Below, piece by piece: positions 9,021-16,674 of a stretch of DNA of 64,000 nt. Source of the stretch: Chloroflexota bacterium (GTDB taxonomy: Bacteria > Chloroflexota > Anaerolineae > 4572-78 > J111); contig BOKF01000017.1 of NCBI GenBank assembly GCA_016860845.1, forward strand, positions 62,001 through 126,000, in the 5' to 3' direction. A model generated the notes under the pieces. The model did not search any database and was not told the DNA's origin. It worked only from the letters and a program-made list of their open reading frames with translations. A program made the position numbers and the translations under genes. How positions within the stretch are numbered: position 1 is the stretch's first letter; every line of letters begins with the position of its first letter.

Positions 9021-9749
9021 ATGACCCAACGACGACCCATTATCGGCCTGACCACCTACGAACGGGATAAGCAACAGAACTACGGCTTGCCGGCAGAGTA
9101 TATCGAGGCTGTCCGCCGCGCCGGGGGCATCCCGGTGTTACTGCCCCATGGCGAGTCGTATCAAGATGAATTAATGAATTTACTGGATGGAGTCATTTTG
9201 ACCGGCGGCGGCGATGTAGACCCGACCCATTATGAGGGAACCACCCACGAAACGCTGGAAGATGTTGACCCTGAACGTGACGCCAGCGAAATTAACCTGG
9301 CTCAACTCATCGTCGCCTCAGCATTGCCGGCCCTGTCCATCTGCCGGGGCGCGCAGGTGCTCAACGTCGCCCTGGGGGGCACGCTCATCGAGCATCTGCC
9401 CGACGAGGTTGGCGACGAGATCGAGCATCGGACCACGCCGCCCGGCTACACTTACCATCCCATTACCATCGAGGCCGGCTCGCGGCTGGCCGCCATCGTC
9501 GGGCAGGCTGAAGTCGCCTCCAACTCCTGGCACCATCAGGCGGTGCGCCAGCTTGCCCCCGGCTTGAAGGCGGTCGCCTTTGCCCCGGACGGCACCGTTG
9601 AAGCTGTGGAAATGCCCAACCATCCCTGGCTCGTTGCCGTCCAGTGGCATCCCGAAAGCCTGGCCGCCAACAGCCCGGCCCACCAGCGAATCTTTGACGC
9701 TCTGGTGGAGGCGGCAGGCCAGCAGATGAAGCGACGTATGCGCCAATAA
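9021..9749 (+). CDS. Class I glutamine amidotransferase / gamma-glutamyl hydrolase (peptidase C26, PuuD-like)
   Basis: A 242-residue enzyme of the gamma-glutamyl-GABA hydrolase type. The nucleophile Cys108 is in LSICRGAQVLNV; His210 and Glu212 are in VAVQWHPE; the GGGDVDP motif is near residue 63. The start at 9021 puts the first strand RPIIGLTTY at residue 5; an upstream in-frame start would add 18 residues encoded by the preceding hairpin. PuuD relatives hydrolyse gamma-glutamyl amides, so placement between the ethanolamine permease and eutA hints at a gamma-glutamyl-ethanolamine side route, as known for glutamylation of ethanolamine in actinobacteria. That link is inference; no gamma-glutamyl ligase is in the window. 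Confidence 0.8.
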   Translation: MTQRRPIIGLTTYERDKQQNYGLPAEYIEAVRRAGGIPVLLPHGESYQDELMNLLDGVILTGGGDVDPTHYEGTTHETLEDVDPERDASEINLAQLIVASALPALSICRGAQVLNVALGGTLIEHLPDEVGDEIEHRTTPPGYTYHPITIEAGSRLAAIVGQAEVASNSWHHQAVRQLAPGLKAVAFAPDGTVEAVEMPNHPWLVAVQWHPESLAANSPAHQRIFDALVEAAGQQMKRRMRQ

Positions 9750-9767
9750 ATCGAAGTGCAAGGAAGA

Positions 9768-9827
9768 GGAGGATTGGAGGGATGGAGGATTGGAAAAAAA
9801 TCCAGCCTTCCATCCCTCCACCCTTCC
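9768..9827. repeat. GGATTGGAGGG word repeat with inverted copy
   Basis: Iterated GGAGGATTGGA/GGATGGA words (9768-9794) are followed after a short A-run by the inverted version (9801-9827), between the amidotransferase and eutA. The same words recur at 29793-29850 and inside polA at 60345-60394. Confidence 0.7.
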
Positions 9828-9862
9828 AGTATATTACTGCTTAGCCAACACAAAGAACTGTT

Positions 9863-11329
9863 ATGACTCATTCCCCCCACTCCATGCTCAGCGTGGGCAT
9901 TGACGTGGGCACAACCACAACCCAATTAATCTTTTCCCGGCTGATTTTAGGCGGTGGGGCGGCCAGCAGCAGCCAGTCGCCTCTCAGCCGGATGCGCTCG
10001 GCGGGGATAGTTGACAAAGAGGTTCTCTACCGCAGCCAGATTCATTTTACCCCGCTGAAGGGACCGGATGAAATTGACGCCCCGGCTTTGGAGCAGATTT
10101 TGCGCCAGGAGTACCGGCAGGCCGGGATTTTGCCCGATCAGGTGGAGACCGGCGCGGTCATCGTTACCGGCGAAACGGCCAAAAAGCGCAATGCCGACGC
10201 CATTCTGGAGGCTATCTCTGCCCTGGCCGGCGATTTTGTGGTCACGGTGGCCGGGCCGCACCTGGAATCCATGATCTCCGGGCGGGGCGCGGGCGCGGCC
10301 AGCTATTCGCGGGAGCATTACTGCACCGTGACCAACGTGGATATCGGCGGCGGCTCGGCTAACAGCGCCATCTTTCGCCAGGGTGAGATGATCGCCTCGG
10401 CGGCGATGAATTACGGCGGGCGCATTTTGCAGCTCGACCCGGCCAGCGGCCACATCCGCCACATTGCCGACCCGGCCCGGCTCATCATCGAGTACCTGGG
10501 CCTGCCGTTTCAATTGGGCAGCCAGCCGGCGCTGGCCCACCTGCGGACCTTTACCCACTGCATGGCCGATTTAACAGTTTCCTTGATCGAGGGGACGAGC
10601 CATCCTTTGGGCGATAAGCTGATGCTGACGGCCCACTCGCCGGTTTCCGGCCAGGGCACGATTTTGTTTTTCTCCGGCGGGATTGGGCACTACTTTTATG
10701 AGCCGCTGACCATTAACTCAGTGGCCGATGCCACGATTCACGGCGATGTCGGGCCGCTGCTGGCCGAGTCGCTCCGGCTGCACCCAAAGATTCAGGGCTA
10801 CACCATCCGCCGCCCGCCCGAAACGATGGGCGCGACCGTGATGGGGGCTAGCTCGCAAACCATCACCCTGAGCGGCAGCACCATCTGGGCCGAGGCCGAG
10901 ATTCTGCCCATTCGCAACGTGCCGGTGGTCCGCGCCCACTGGCCGGCCGTGCCGCCGACCCGCCAGCAGGTCACACAGACAGTCCAGGAGGCCATAACAC
11001 GCTGGGACGTCAATCCTGCCGAGAGCCAGTTTGCCCTGGCCCTGGAATTAACCTGGAAGCTGGATTTTAACCAGCTTTCCGAGCTGGCGGCGGGACTGGC
11101 CGATTTCGCTTTGGCCAAACTGCCGGCCCACCAGCCCTTTATCATCATCATCGAGCACGATTACGCCCGCGCCCTGGGACAATCGGTCAAAACGCTCATC
11201 CCTCAGCACCCGCTGCTGGTGGTGGATCAGGTCGGCTTGCAGGAGGGCGATTACATTGACATCGGCCGGCCGCTGCTCGATGGGCGGGTGGTGCCGTTGA
11301 GCGTAAAGACGTTGATCTTTTACCACTGA
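9863..11329 (+). CDS. eutA: Ethanolamine ammonia-lyase reactivating factor EutA
   Basis: A 488-residue ASKHA-fold ATPase. The N-terminal phosphate motif is VGIDVGTTTTQLIFS and the second is TNVDIGGGSANSAIF near residue 160. EutA removes damaged cobalamin from ethanolamine ammonia-lyase using ATP so that fresh adenosylcobalamin can bind. Length and motifs match the enteric protein. It lies upstream of eutB, as in enteric operons, but is separated from it here by a GxxExxY gene unit. The ATG at 9863 has only a weak ribosome site; no better alternative was seen. Confidence 0.93.
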   Translation: MTHSPHSMLSVGIDVGTTTTQLIFSRLILGGGAASSSQSPLSRMRSAGIVDKEVLYRSQIHFTPLKGPDEIDAPALEQILRQEYRQAGILPDQVETGAVIVTGETAKKRNADAILEAISALAGDFVVTVAGPHLESMISGRGAGAASYSREHYCTVTNVDIGGGSANSAIFRQGEMIASAAMNYGGRILQLDPASGHIRHIADPARLIIEYLGLPFQLGSQPALAHLRTFTHCMADLTVSLIEGTSHPLGDKLMLTAHSPVSGQGTILFFSGGIGHYFYEPLTINSVADATIHGDVGPLLAESLRLHPKIQGYTIRRPPETMGATVMGASSQTITLSGSTIWAEAEILPIRNVPVVRAHWPAVPPTRQQVTQTVQEAITRWDVNPAESQFALALELTWKLDFNQLSELAAGLADFALAKLPAHQPFIIIIEHDYARALGQSVKTLIPQHPLLVVDQVGLQEGDYIDIGRPLLDGRVVPLSVKTLIFYH

Positions 11330-11343
11330 GGCGGCTAAGAATA

Positions 11344-11853
11344 CGTTACACAGAGGACACGGAGAAGACACAGAGATACTCAGAGGTTTTCTATATGGGT
11401 CAGGACAGGTTGACTCAAGCTGAGTTGAATCGTTTAACAGAGAAGATTATTGGAGCGGCTATTGAGGTACACCGGCATCTAGGGCCTGGCCTTTTGGAGT
11501 CAGCTTATGAAACTTGTCTAGTTTACGAACTGGAACGGTTGGGGTTGACGGTTGAGCGCCAAAAGATCTTATCCTTGGTCTATAAAGAAATACTCTTGGA
11601 CCAAGGCTATCGTCTCGATTTACTGGTTGAGCAAGAGGTAATTGTGGAATTGAAAGTAGTTGAGCAAATTAGCCCGGTCCACGAAGCTCAAATTCTGTCT
11701 TATCTAAAATTCTCTGGCTGTAAGATAGGGTTGCTGATAAACTTCAATGTCAAACTGCTCAAAAGTGGTATTCACCGTTTTATAATGACCTGACTTCGAC
11801 TTTTTAACCTCTCTGTGCATCTCTGTGAGTTCTCAGTGAGGCTCTGTGTAACG
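11344..11853. mobile_element. GxxExxY gene bracketed by ~44-bp imperfect inverted repeats
   Basis: The left arm at 11344-11386 begins CGTTACACAGAGGACACGG and ends CTCAGAGG. The right arm at 11808-11853 is its approximate reverse complement, ending GCTCTGTGTAACG. Between them is one small gene. The whole unit sits between eutA and eutB, which are adjacent in enteric eut operons. It has no transposase, so any mobility would need enzymes supplied from elsewhere. Confidence 0.6.
11395..11793 (+). CDS. GxxExxY family protein
   Basis: A 132-residue member of the GxxExxY family; the signature is in HLGPGLLESAYETCL near residue 30. The following strands, YRLDLLVEQEVIVELKV, have the Asp...Glu-x-Lys spacing of a PD-(D/E)XK nuclease-like core, so a nucleic-acid role is possible but unproven. 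Base composition is lower in GC than the flanking eutA and eutB. Together with the flanking inverted repeats, this suggests an inserted unit rather than an eut component. Confidence 0.85.
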   Translation: MGQDRLTQAELNRLTEKIIGAAIEVHRHLGPGLLESAYETCLVYELERLGLTVERQKILSLVYKEILLDQGYRLDLLVEQEVIVELKVVEQISPVHEAQILSYLKFSGCKIGLLINFNVKLLKSGIHRFIMT

Positions 11854-11925
11854 AAGCTTGTCCTTTTGCTCTTTCATTCGTTATGTCTTAAAATCAACCA
11901 ACTCTCCTGCTGAAAGGGGATAACC

Positions 11926-13293
11926 ATGCTCCTACGCACCAAACTATTCGGCAAAACCTACGAATTCGGCGACATCCGCGAGCTGATGGGCAAGGCCAAC
12001 GAGCCTAAATCGGGCGACGAGTTGGCCGGCGTGGCCGCGACCTCGGTGGCCGAACGGGCCGCGGCCAAGTATGTCCTGGCCGAAGTGACCCTGGAAACGC
12101 TGCGCCAGAACCCCGCCGTGCCTTACGATCAGGATGAAGTGACGCGGGTCATTGACGACGCGGTGAACGAAACCATCTACCAGGAGATCAAAGGCTGGAC
12201 CGTCGGCGAGTTCCGGGAGTGGATCCTGTCGGATGGGACCACGGGGACCGATCTCCGCCGCATCAGCAATGGCCTGACCGGCGAGATGGTCGCCGGTGTG
12301 ACCAAGCTGATGTCCAACCTGGATTTGATTTACGGGGCCAGCAAAATCCGGGTCGGCTCCCACTGCCGTAACACCACCGGCCAGCCGGGCACGCTGGCCA
12401 GCCGCTGCCAGCCCAACCACCCCACCGACAGCCCCGAAGGCATCCGCGCCGAAATTTACGAGGGCCTGTCCTACGGCTCCGGCGACAGCGTTATCGGCAT
12501 CAACCCGGTAGACGACAGCGTCGGCAGCGTCATGCGCCTGCTCGATATGACCTACGACGTCATCCAGACCTGGCAGATTCCCAGCCAAAACTGCCTGCTG
12601 GCTCACGTGACCACCCAGATGCAGGCCATGAAGCAGGGTTCGCCGGTCGGTTTGGTCTTCCAAAGCCTGGCCGGGTCCGAAAAAGGCAACGCCAGCTTCG
12701 GCGTGGACGTCGGGATGATGGACGAAGCCTACGCCATGGCCCAGAAATACTGCTGGCCCGAAGGCCCCAACTACATGTATTTTGAAACCGGGCAAGGCTC
12801 GGCCCTCTCCGCCGACGCCCACAACGGCTGGGACCAACTGACCCTGGAAGCCCGCATTTACGGCCTGGCCAAACGCTGGCACCCCTACCAGGTCAACACG
12901 GTGGTCGGCTTCATCGGGCCGGAATACCTGTACGACGCCGTGCAAATCACCCGCGCCGGGCTGGAAGACCACTTTATGGGCAAGCTGACCGGCATTCCGA
13001 TGGGCTGCGACGCCTGCTACACTAACCACGCCCGCGCCACCCAGAACGACATCGAAAACCTGGCCGTGCTGCTGACCGCCGCCGGCTGCAACTACTTTAT
13101 GGGCGTGCCCATGGGCGACGACGTCATGCTGGCCTACCAATGCACCAGCTATCACGATGCCCCCTCCCTGCGGCAGACGCTCGGTCTGCGCCCGCTGCCG
13201 GAATTCGAGTGCTGGCTGGAAGAGATGGGGCTGATGAAGAATGGCCGGTTGACGGAGAAGGCAGGGGATCCATCGTTTTTCTTGAGACGGTAG
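11926..13293 (+). CDS. eutB: Ethanolamine ammonia-lyase large subunit EutB
   Basis: A 455-residue TIM-barrel catalytic subunit, nearly the length of the E. coli protein. Highly conserved stretches include YEGLSYGSGDSVIGINPV, LYxFETGQGSALSA-like YFETGQGSALSADAH, NTVVGFIGPEYLYDA and GLEDHFMGKLTGIPMGCD. With EutC and adenosylcobalamin it converts ethanolamine to acetaldehyde and ammonia by radical chemistry. The ATG at 11926 follows GAAAGGGG. In most eut operons eutC follows directly; here 1.7 kb of unrelated genes and repeats separates the two subunits. Confidence 0.97.
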   Translation: MLLRTKLFGKTYEFGDIRELMGKANEPKSGDELAGVAATSVAERAAAKYVLAEVTLETLRQNPAVPYDQDEVTRVIDDAVNETIYQEIKGWTVGEFREWILSDGTTGTDLRRISNGLTGEMVAGVTKLMSNLDLIYGASKIRVGSHCRNTTGQPGTLASRCQPNHPTDSPEGIRAEIYEGLSYGSGDSVIGINPVDDSVGSVMRLLDMTYDVIQTWQIPSQNCLLAHVTTQMQAMKQGSPVGLVFQSLAGSEKGNASFGVDVGMMDEAYAMAQKYCWPEGPNYMYFETGQGSALSADAHNGWDQLTLEARIYGLAKRWHPYQVNTVVGFIGPEYLYDAVQITRAGLEDHFMGKLTGIPMGCDACYTNHARATQNDIENLAVLLTAAGCNYFMGVPMGDDVMLAYQCTSYHDAPSLRQTLGLRPLPEFECWLEEMGLMKNGRLTEKAGDPSFFLRR

Positions 13294-13302
13294 AGGTCTA
13301 TT

Positions 13303-13536
13303 TTGCCTACTGTTTTGATCGAAGGCTATAAATTCAGGTTCTACTCTTCTGACCTGGGTGAACCGCCTCACGTCCACGTTTTACATGACGAGAATGAAGC
13401 TAAAATTTGGCTTCAGCCTGTAGTATTGCAACAGAATCATGGTTATAATCAAACTGAACTGAATCGTATTTTGAGGTTAACCCGCCAAAATCAAGAGAGA
13501 TTGTTAGAGGTGTGGAATGATTACTTTAGCCGCTAG
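13303..13536 (+). CDS. DUF4160 protein
   Basis: A 77-residue DUF4160 protein with the family pattern GYKFRFYSSDLGEPPHVHV near the N-terminus. It starts at a TTG nine bases after the eutB stop, with GAGG upstream; no ATG gives the full domain. It overlaps the next gene by 20 bases. DUF4160-DUF2442 pairs are widespread and scattered, and are suspected but unproven toxin-antitoxin-like modules. It has no known link to ethanolamine metabolism. Lower GC than eutB suggests insertion. Confidence 0.8.
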   Translation: MPTVLIEGYKFRFYSSDLGEPPHVHVLHDENEAKIWLQPVVLQQNHGYNQTELNRILRLTRQNQERLLEVWNDYFSR

Positions 13537-13783
13537 TGTTACAAATGAAGTCAAAGCGATAGGAGTTCGGTTTGAGGAAAATAAACTATACGTGTCCCTT
13601 AGCGATGGCCGGGAGGTCAGCCTGCCAATAGACCAAGTTGAATGGTTGGAATGGTTAAGTCAAGCCTCGCCGGAGCAGCGGGCCAACTGGTCCATTGAGC
13701 CGGGTGGATTTGCCATTTATTGGGAAGATTTGGATGATGGCCTTGAAATTTGCCATCTCTTAGGGATGCAACCGCTGGTCTAG
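13517..13783 (+). CDS. DUF2442 protein
   Basis: An 88-residue DUF2442 protein, with LYVSLSDGREVSLPIDQVEWL in the family position and IYWEDLDDGLEICHLLGM at the end. It overlaps the DUF4160 gene, as is usual for this pair, indicating translational coupling. The function is unknown; a regulatory or antitoxin-like role has been suggested for the pair. It is the second of the unrelated genes lodged between eutB and eutC. Confidence 0.82.
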   Translation: MITLAASVTNEVKAIGVRFEENKLYVSLSDGREVSLPIDQVEWLEWLSQASPEQRANWSIEPGGFAIYWEDLDDGLEICHLLGMQPLV

Positions 13784-13812
13784 TACTTCCGTGGCATAAA
13801 TAACGCTACAGT

Positions 13813-13899
13813 CGCTCTGAAAGGGCAAAGCTCTTCGAGGTGGAATTTTGGCCCGTAAGGGCTTCGCTCTCTCAGCACGATGGCTTCAGCCTCGTGCGC
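13813..13899 (+). repeat. REP-like interspersed repeat, copy 1 (terminal hairpin with GGCTTCAGCC loop)
   Basis: The element starts GCTCTGAAAGGGCAAAGCTC, passes through GGGCTTCGCTCTCTCAGC and ends in a hairpin with stem GCACGA/TCGTGC around TGGCTTCAGCC. A second copy in inverted orientation is at 30992-31092. The two share the body, while the terminal stems differ with paired changes. Confidence 0.7.
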
Positions 13900-14074
13900 C
13901 AGGCCGGATTTAGCCAGGTTTATACGAATTTTTAGAGAAATAGGCCGGTTTCCCGATAATAAACTATGCAGGATGTCCGATATTCCAATATCAAGGTTTC
14001 CTGCTACTTCAAAATTGGGCGGTACACGCAGTCGCAGCTCGAGTAGAGTTAAAATATGCAAGAGGTTCATTCTT

Positions 14075-14539
14075 ATGCGTCATATTCGCGAGGAAGTAAT
14101 CAAGCGCACTATTCGAGAGTTCGAACGCCTGGATCATCTGGTTAACAACCTTACCGATCAGGATTGGAATAGATTGCTAACCAGATCCGAGACCAAAGAC
14201 CCTTGGACCGTGAAAGATGCACTGGCGCATATTACCCATTGGAAGGCCGACGTGGTCAGAAAAGCCAAGAAACAACCCATACCGGTAGAGGAGAAAGGGC
14301 TCAGTTGGACTGATGGGAACCACCTCATCTACGAGCGTTGGCGAGATCGCTCCCCGCAGGAGGTTTTAGCTTGGCACAGGCAAGTTCAGGACGATGTACT
14401 GGCTGCGCTTCAAGCTACACCCGAAGAGTGGTTCAGTGACAGGGAGCGCCGACCGGAATGGCCCTTTGATCTTGACGGTCACTCCAGCTACCATCGCGTA
14501 AAGGATATCGAACCTGCACTGAAAAAGTCAACAAAGTGA
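14075..14539 (+). CDS. DinB-like four-helix bundle protein (ClbS/DfsB type), probable gene-cassette ORF
   Basis: A 154-residue protein of the DinB/ClbS superfamily. The amphipathic helices start MRHIREEVIKRTIREFERLD, then TVKDALAHITHWKADVV carries the conserved helix-2 histidine, followed by YERWRDRSPQEVLAWHRQ. Relatives include metal-dependent thiol transferases and small protective hydrolases; which applies is not clear. The ATG at 14075 follows AGAGG, and an upstream in-frame extension reads through a repeat and is rejected. An integron attC-like site begins six bases after the stop, the arrangement of a gene cassette. It has no apparent role in ethanolamine use. Confidence 0.75.
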   Translation: MRHIREEVIKRTIREFERLDHLVNNLTDQDWNRLLTRSETKDPWTVKDALAHITHWKADVVRKAKKQPIPVEEKGLSWTDGNHLIYERWRDRSPQEVLAWHRQVQDDVLAALQATPEEWFSDRERRPEWPFDLDGHSSYHRVKDIEPALKKSTK

Positions 14540-14544
14540 GTACC

Positions 14545-14673
14545 GCCCAACACAGCGTGCAGCCGATAAGTGGGATTCGCCGCGTTTTTTGGCAGTTTTC
14601 AACGCCTCAGCAGAATCCTGCTCCCAAACCTTGCCTCGTCCCGCCCACTTGCGGCTAACGCAAGCCGTTGGGA
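14545..14673 (+). other. attC-like integron recombination site
   Basis: It begins with GCCCAAC (14545-14551, fitting RYYYAAC) and ends with GTTGGGA (14667-14673, one mismatch to GTTRRRY). Inner boxes GCAGCCGATAAGTGGG and CCCACTTGCGGCTAACGC are inverted relative to each other, and the centre contains further pairing GGATTC/GAATCC and GCGTT/AACGC. The 129-bp size is within the attC range. It directly follows a small ORF. No integrase is in the window. Confidence 0.55.
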
Positions 14674-14967
14674 AGATAGAAATGAGATTGAAGATTGATA
14701 ACGAGAAGGGCCGGGTGGTCGGTATCGAGATTTTAGATTGAAGCACCCGCACCGAACCGGAAAAACTACGTGTGCTTCAATTTGAGATGGCCTGACCCCA
14801 GCCTACTGAAAGGAATACTATTTACACTTTTAGATTAGGACACAGATTTCACAGATTCACACAGATTTTTCTTAAAAATTTATCCTATCTGTGTTCATCT
14901 GCGTTAATCTGTGTCCCATTTGCAGCCTGGTGCGAAAAGTGCAAAGGTAGTTGAAAGGATATTGGCT
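14674..14967. other. Gene-free stretch before eutC with two hairpin repeats
   Basis: It contains a perfect 9-bp inverted repeat (TTGAAGCAC at 14737-14745 and its complement at 14771-14779). It also has a CACAGATT word repeat facing its inverted copy (14838-14866 against 14887-14917) around an AT-rich centre. No coding potential was seen. A GAAAGGAT site for eutC is at the right end. Confidence 0.6.
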
Positions 14968-15858
14968 ATGCAAGAAGCCGAAATTCAAGCGATTGTTCAG
15001 GCCGTTCTGGCCGAAATCACCAAGCGGCCCGGCGCAAACGGCGGCGCAGCTCAAACGCCAAGCGCCAGAGGGAACGGGCCAGTCGTTGACCTGCCCGACC
15101 CTACCGACGAGGCCGCCCGCCGCACCCCCGGCGTAGCCAACCCGATTGACCCGGACGGGCTGCGGGCGCTGATGGCGACCACCCCCACCCGCATCGGTGT
15201 GGGCCGGGCCGGGCCGAGACCGCGCACCAAAGCGCTGCTGCTCTTCCAGGCCGATCACGGCGTGACCCAGGATGCCCTGTTCCACGAGGTCAATCCCAAG
15301 TTATTGGAAGAGCAGGGCTTATTTGTGGTCGAAAGCCAGGCCCACGACCGGCAGGAGTACCTCAAGCGGCCTGACCTGGGGCGCAAGCTGACCGAGGAAG
15401 CCAAACGCCTCCTGACCGAGCGCTGCGTTAAAAAACCCGATGTACAGGTGTTTGTCGGGGACGGCTTGAGCGGCGCGGCGATTGAGCACAACCTGGCTAA
15501 AGTGATGCCGGTGCTAAAACAGGGCTTGCAGGCGGCGGGGTTGACGATGGGAACCCCCTTCTTTGTCAAAAATGCGCGGGTTGGCCTGCTCAACGATGTT
15601 AACGGCATTGTTGACGCCAAAGTTTGCGTGCTGCTGATTGGCGAGCGGCCCGGCCTGGCCCGCGCCGAAAGCATGAGCATCTACATGGGCTACCGCCCCA
15701 AGCCCGATTCCACCGACGCCAACCGCGACGTGGTCTGCAACATTTACGAGGGCGGCCTCAACCCGCTCGAAGCCGGAGCGCTGGCCGTCCAGCTTATTCA
15801 AAAGATGATTAAATACAGTACCAGTGGGGTGGATTTGAAATTAGTTGAAAAAACGTGA
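14968..15858 (+). CDS. eutC: Ethanolamine ammonia-lyase small subunit EutC
   Basis: A 296-residue subunit, matching the enteric length. It contributes to the adenosylcobalamin site of the EutB6C6 enzyme. Conserved stretches are FQADHGVTQDALFHEV, VQVFVGDGLSGAAIEHN and CVLLIGERPGLARAESMSIYMGYRP. I take the ATG at 14968 because GAAAGG lies upstream and because it gives the short N-terminal amphipathic helix EAEIQAIVQAVLAEI, followed by a Gly/Ala/Gln-rich linker. That is the layout of the encapsulation peptide that carries the lyase into the microcompartment. An open frame to 14911 adds 19 residues from repeat DNA. Confidence 0.95.
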   Translation: MQEAEIQAIVQAVLAEITKRPGANGGAAQTPSARGNGPVVDLPDPTDEAARRTPGVANPIDPDGLRALMATTPTRIGVGRAGPRPRTKALLLFQADHGVTQDALFHEVNPKLLEEQGLFVVESQAHDRQEYLKRPDLGRKLTEEAKRLLTERCVKKPDVQVFVGDGLSGAAIEHNLAKVMPVLKQGLQAAGLTMGTPFFVKNARVGLLNDVNGIVDAKVCVLLIGERPGLARAESMSIYMGYRPKPDSTDANRDVVCNIYEGGLNPLEAGALAVQLIQKMIKYSTSGVDLKLVEKT

Positions 15859-15860
15859 AA

Positions 15861-15909
15861 TGTAATGCGTGATGCGTGAAACCCGATCTCACGCATTACG
15901 CATCATGCA
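15861..15909. repeat. ATGCGTGATGCGTGA word repeat with inverted copy
   Basis: ATGCGTGATGCGTGA is followed by TCACGCATTACGCATCATGC, forming a hairpin in the eutC-eutL gap directly before the eutL ribosome site. Related words occur at 21202-21260, 34184-34255 and 46081-46129. Confidence 0.7.
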
Positions 15910-15928
15910 CTATCTGGAGGAACACACT

Positions 15929-16600
15929 ATGGCAATTCTCGATCCCATCAAAGCCGACGTTTTGGCCGTCCGGCTGATTCCCAACCTTGACCGCGGCTTT
16001 GGCGAGCAGTTGAAGTCACAGTATCCCGATTTCAATCCGGCCCACCGCAGTTTGGGGCTGATTACGGCCAGCATTGACGATGCCCTCTACGCTTCGATTG
16101 ACGAGGGTACCAAGATGGCCGATGTGGAAATTGTCTACGCCCGCTCGTTTTATGCGGGGTCGGCCCATGCCTCCGGCCCCCTCTCCGGCGAAATCATTGC
16201 CATGATGTCCGGCCCGGACCCGGCCGAGGTGCGCGCCGGACTAAGCGCGACCATCAACTACCTGGAGAACGAGGCCTTTTTCTACTCGGCCAACGAAGAT
16301 AACTCGCTGGCCTTCTTTGCCCATACCATTTCCAGCACCGGCTCTTATCTCTCCAGGGCCGCCAGCATTCCGCGAGGCCAACCGCTGGCCTACCTGATCG
16401 CCCCGCCGCTGGAAGCAACTTATGCCCTGGACGCCGCCCTCAAAGCGGCGGATGTCGAGATGAAAGTCTGGTACAACCCGCCCTCGGAAACCAACTTTTC
16501 CGGCGGCTTGCTGACCGGCAGCCAAAGCGCCTGCCGGGCCGCCTGCGCCGCCTTCCGCGATGCGGTCCTCGAGGTGGCCCGGAGTCCCCTCAAATTTTAG
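15929..16600 (+). CDS. eutL: BMC shell protein EutL (tandem-domain trimer)
   Basis: A 223-residue tandem-BMC protein very close in length and sequence to E. coli EutL. It shows RSLGLITASIDDALYASID, VEIVYARSFYAGSAHASGPLSGE, SSTGSYLS, LIAPPLEATYALDAALKAADV and PPSETNFSGGLLTGSQSACRAAC. EutL forms pseudohexameric trimers in the shell with a gated pore thought to pass substrates or cofactors. The ATG at 15929 has CTGGAGG upstream and matches the family start; the longer frame reads through the preceding repeat. It is flanked by word-repeat hairpins on both sides. Confidence 0.95.
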   Translation: MAILDPIKADVLAVRLIPNLDRGFGEQLKSQYPDFNPAHRSLGLITASIDDALYASIDEGTKMADVEIVYARSFYAGSAHASGPLSGEIIAMMSGPDPAEVRAGLSATINYLENEAFFYSANEDNSLAFFAHTISSTGSYLSRAASIPRGQPLAYLIAPPLEATYALDAALKAADVEMKVWYNPPSETNFSGGLLTGSQSACRAACAAFRDAVLEVARSPLKF

Positions 16601-16601
16601 A

Positions 16602-16664
16602 TTTACGATTTACGATTTACGATTTGGCTTTAAATCGTAAATCCAAAATCGTAAATCGTAAATT
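16602..16664. repeat. GATTTACGATTTACG word repeat with inverted copy
   Basis: Three direct GATTTACG copies are followed by inverted CGTAAATC copies, filling the eutL-eutE gap up to the eutE ribosome site. Variants occur at 18700-18785, 28683-28760, 42028-42066 and 43563-43617. Confidence 0.75.
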
Positions 16665-16674
16665 GGAGACAGGA

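Noticed and set aside
11944..13377. A 477-codon open frame on the minus strand opposite eutB
   Set aside because: Composition (His/Ala/Gly/Asp-rich, no domain) is that of an antisense shadow of a high-GC gene; eutB is unmistakable on the plus strand.
13780..14070. A 96-codon minus-strand frame between the DUF2442 and DinB-like genes
   Set aside because: It runs through the REP-like repeat and has no ribosome site or family resemblance.
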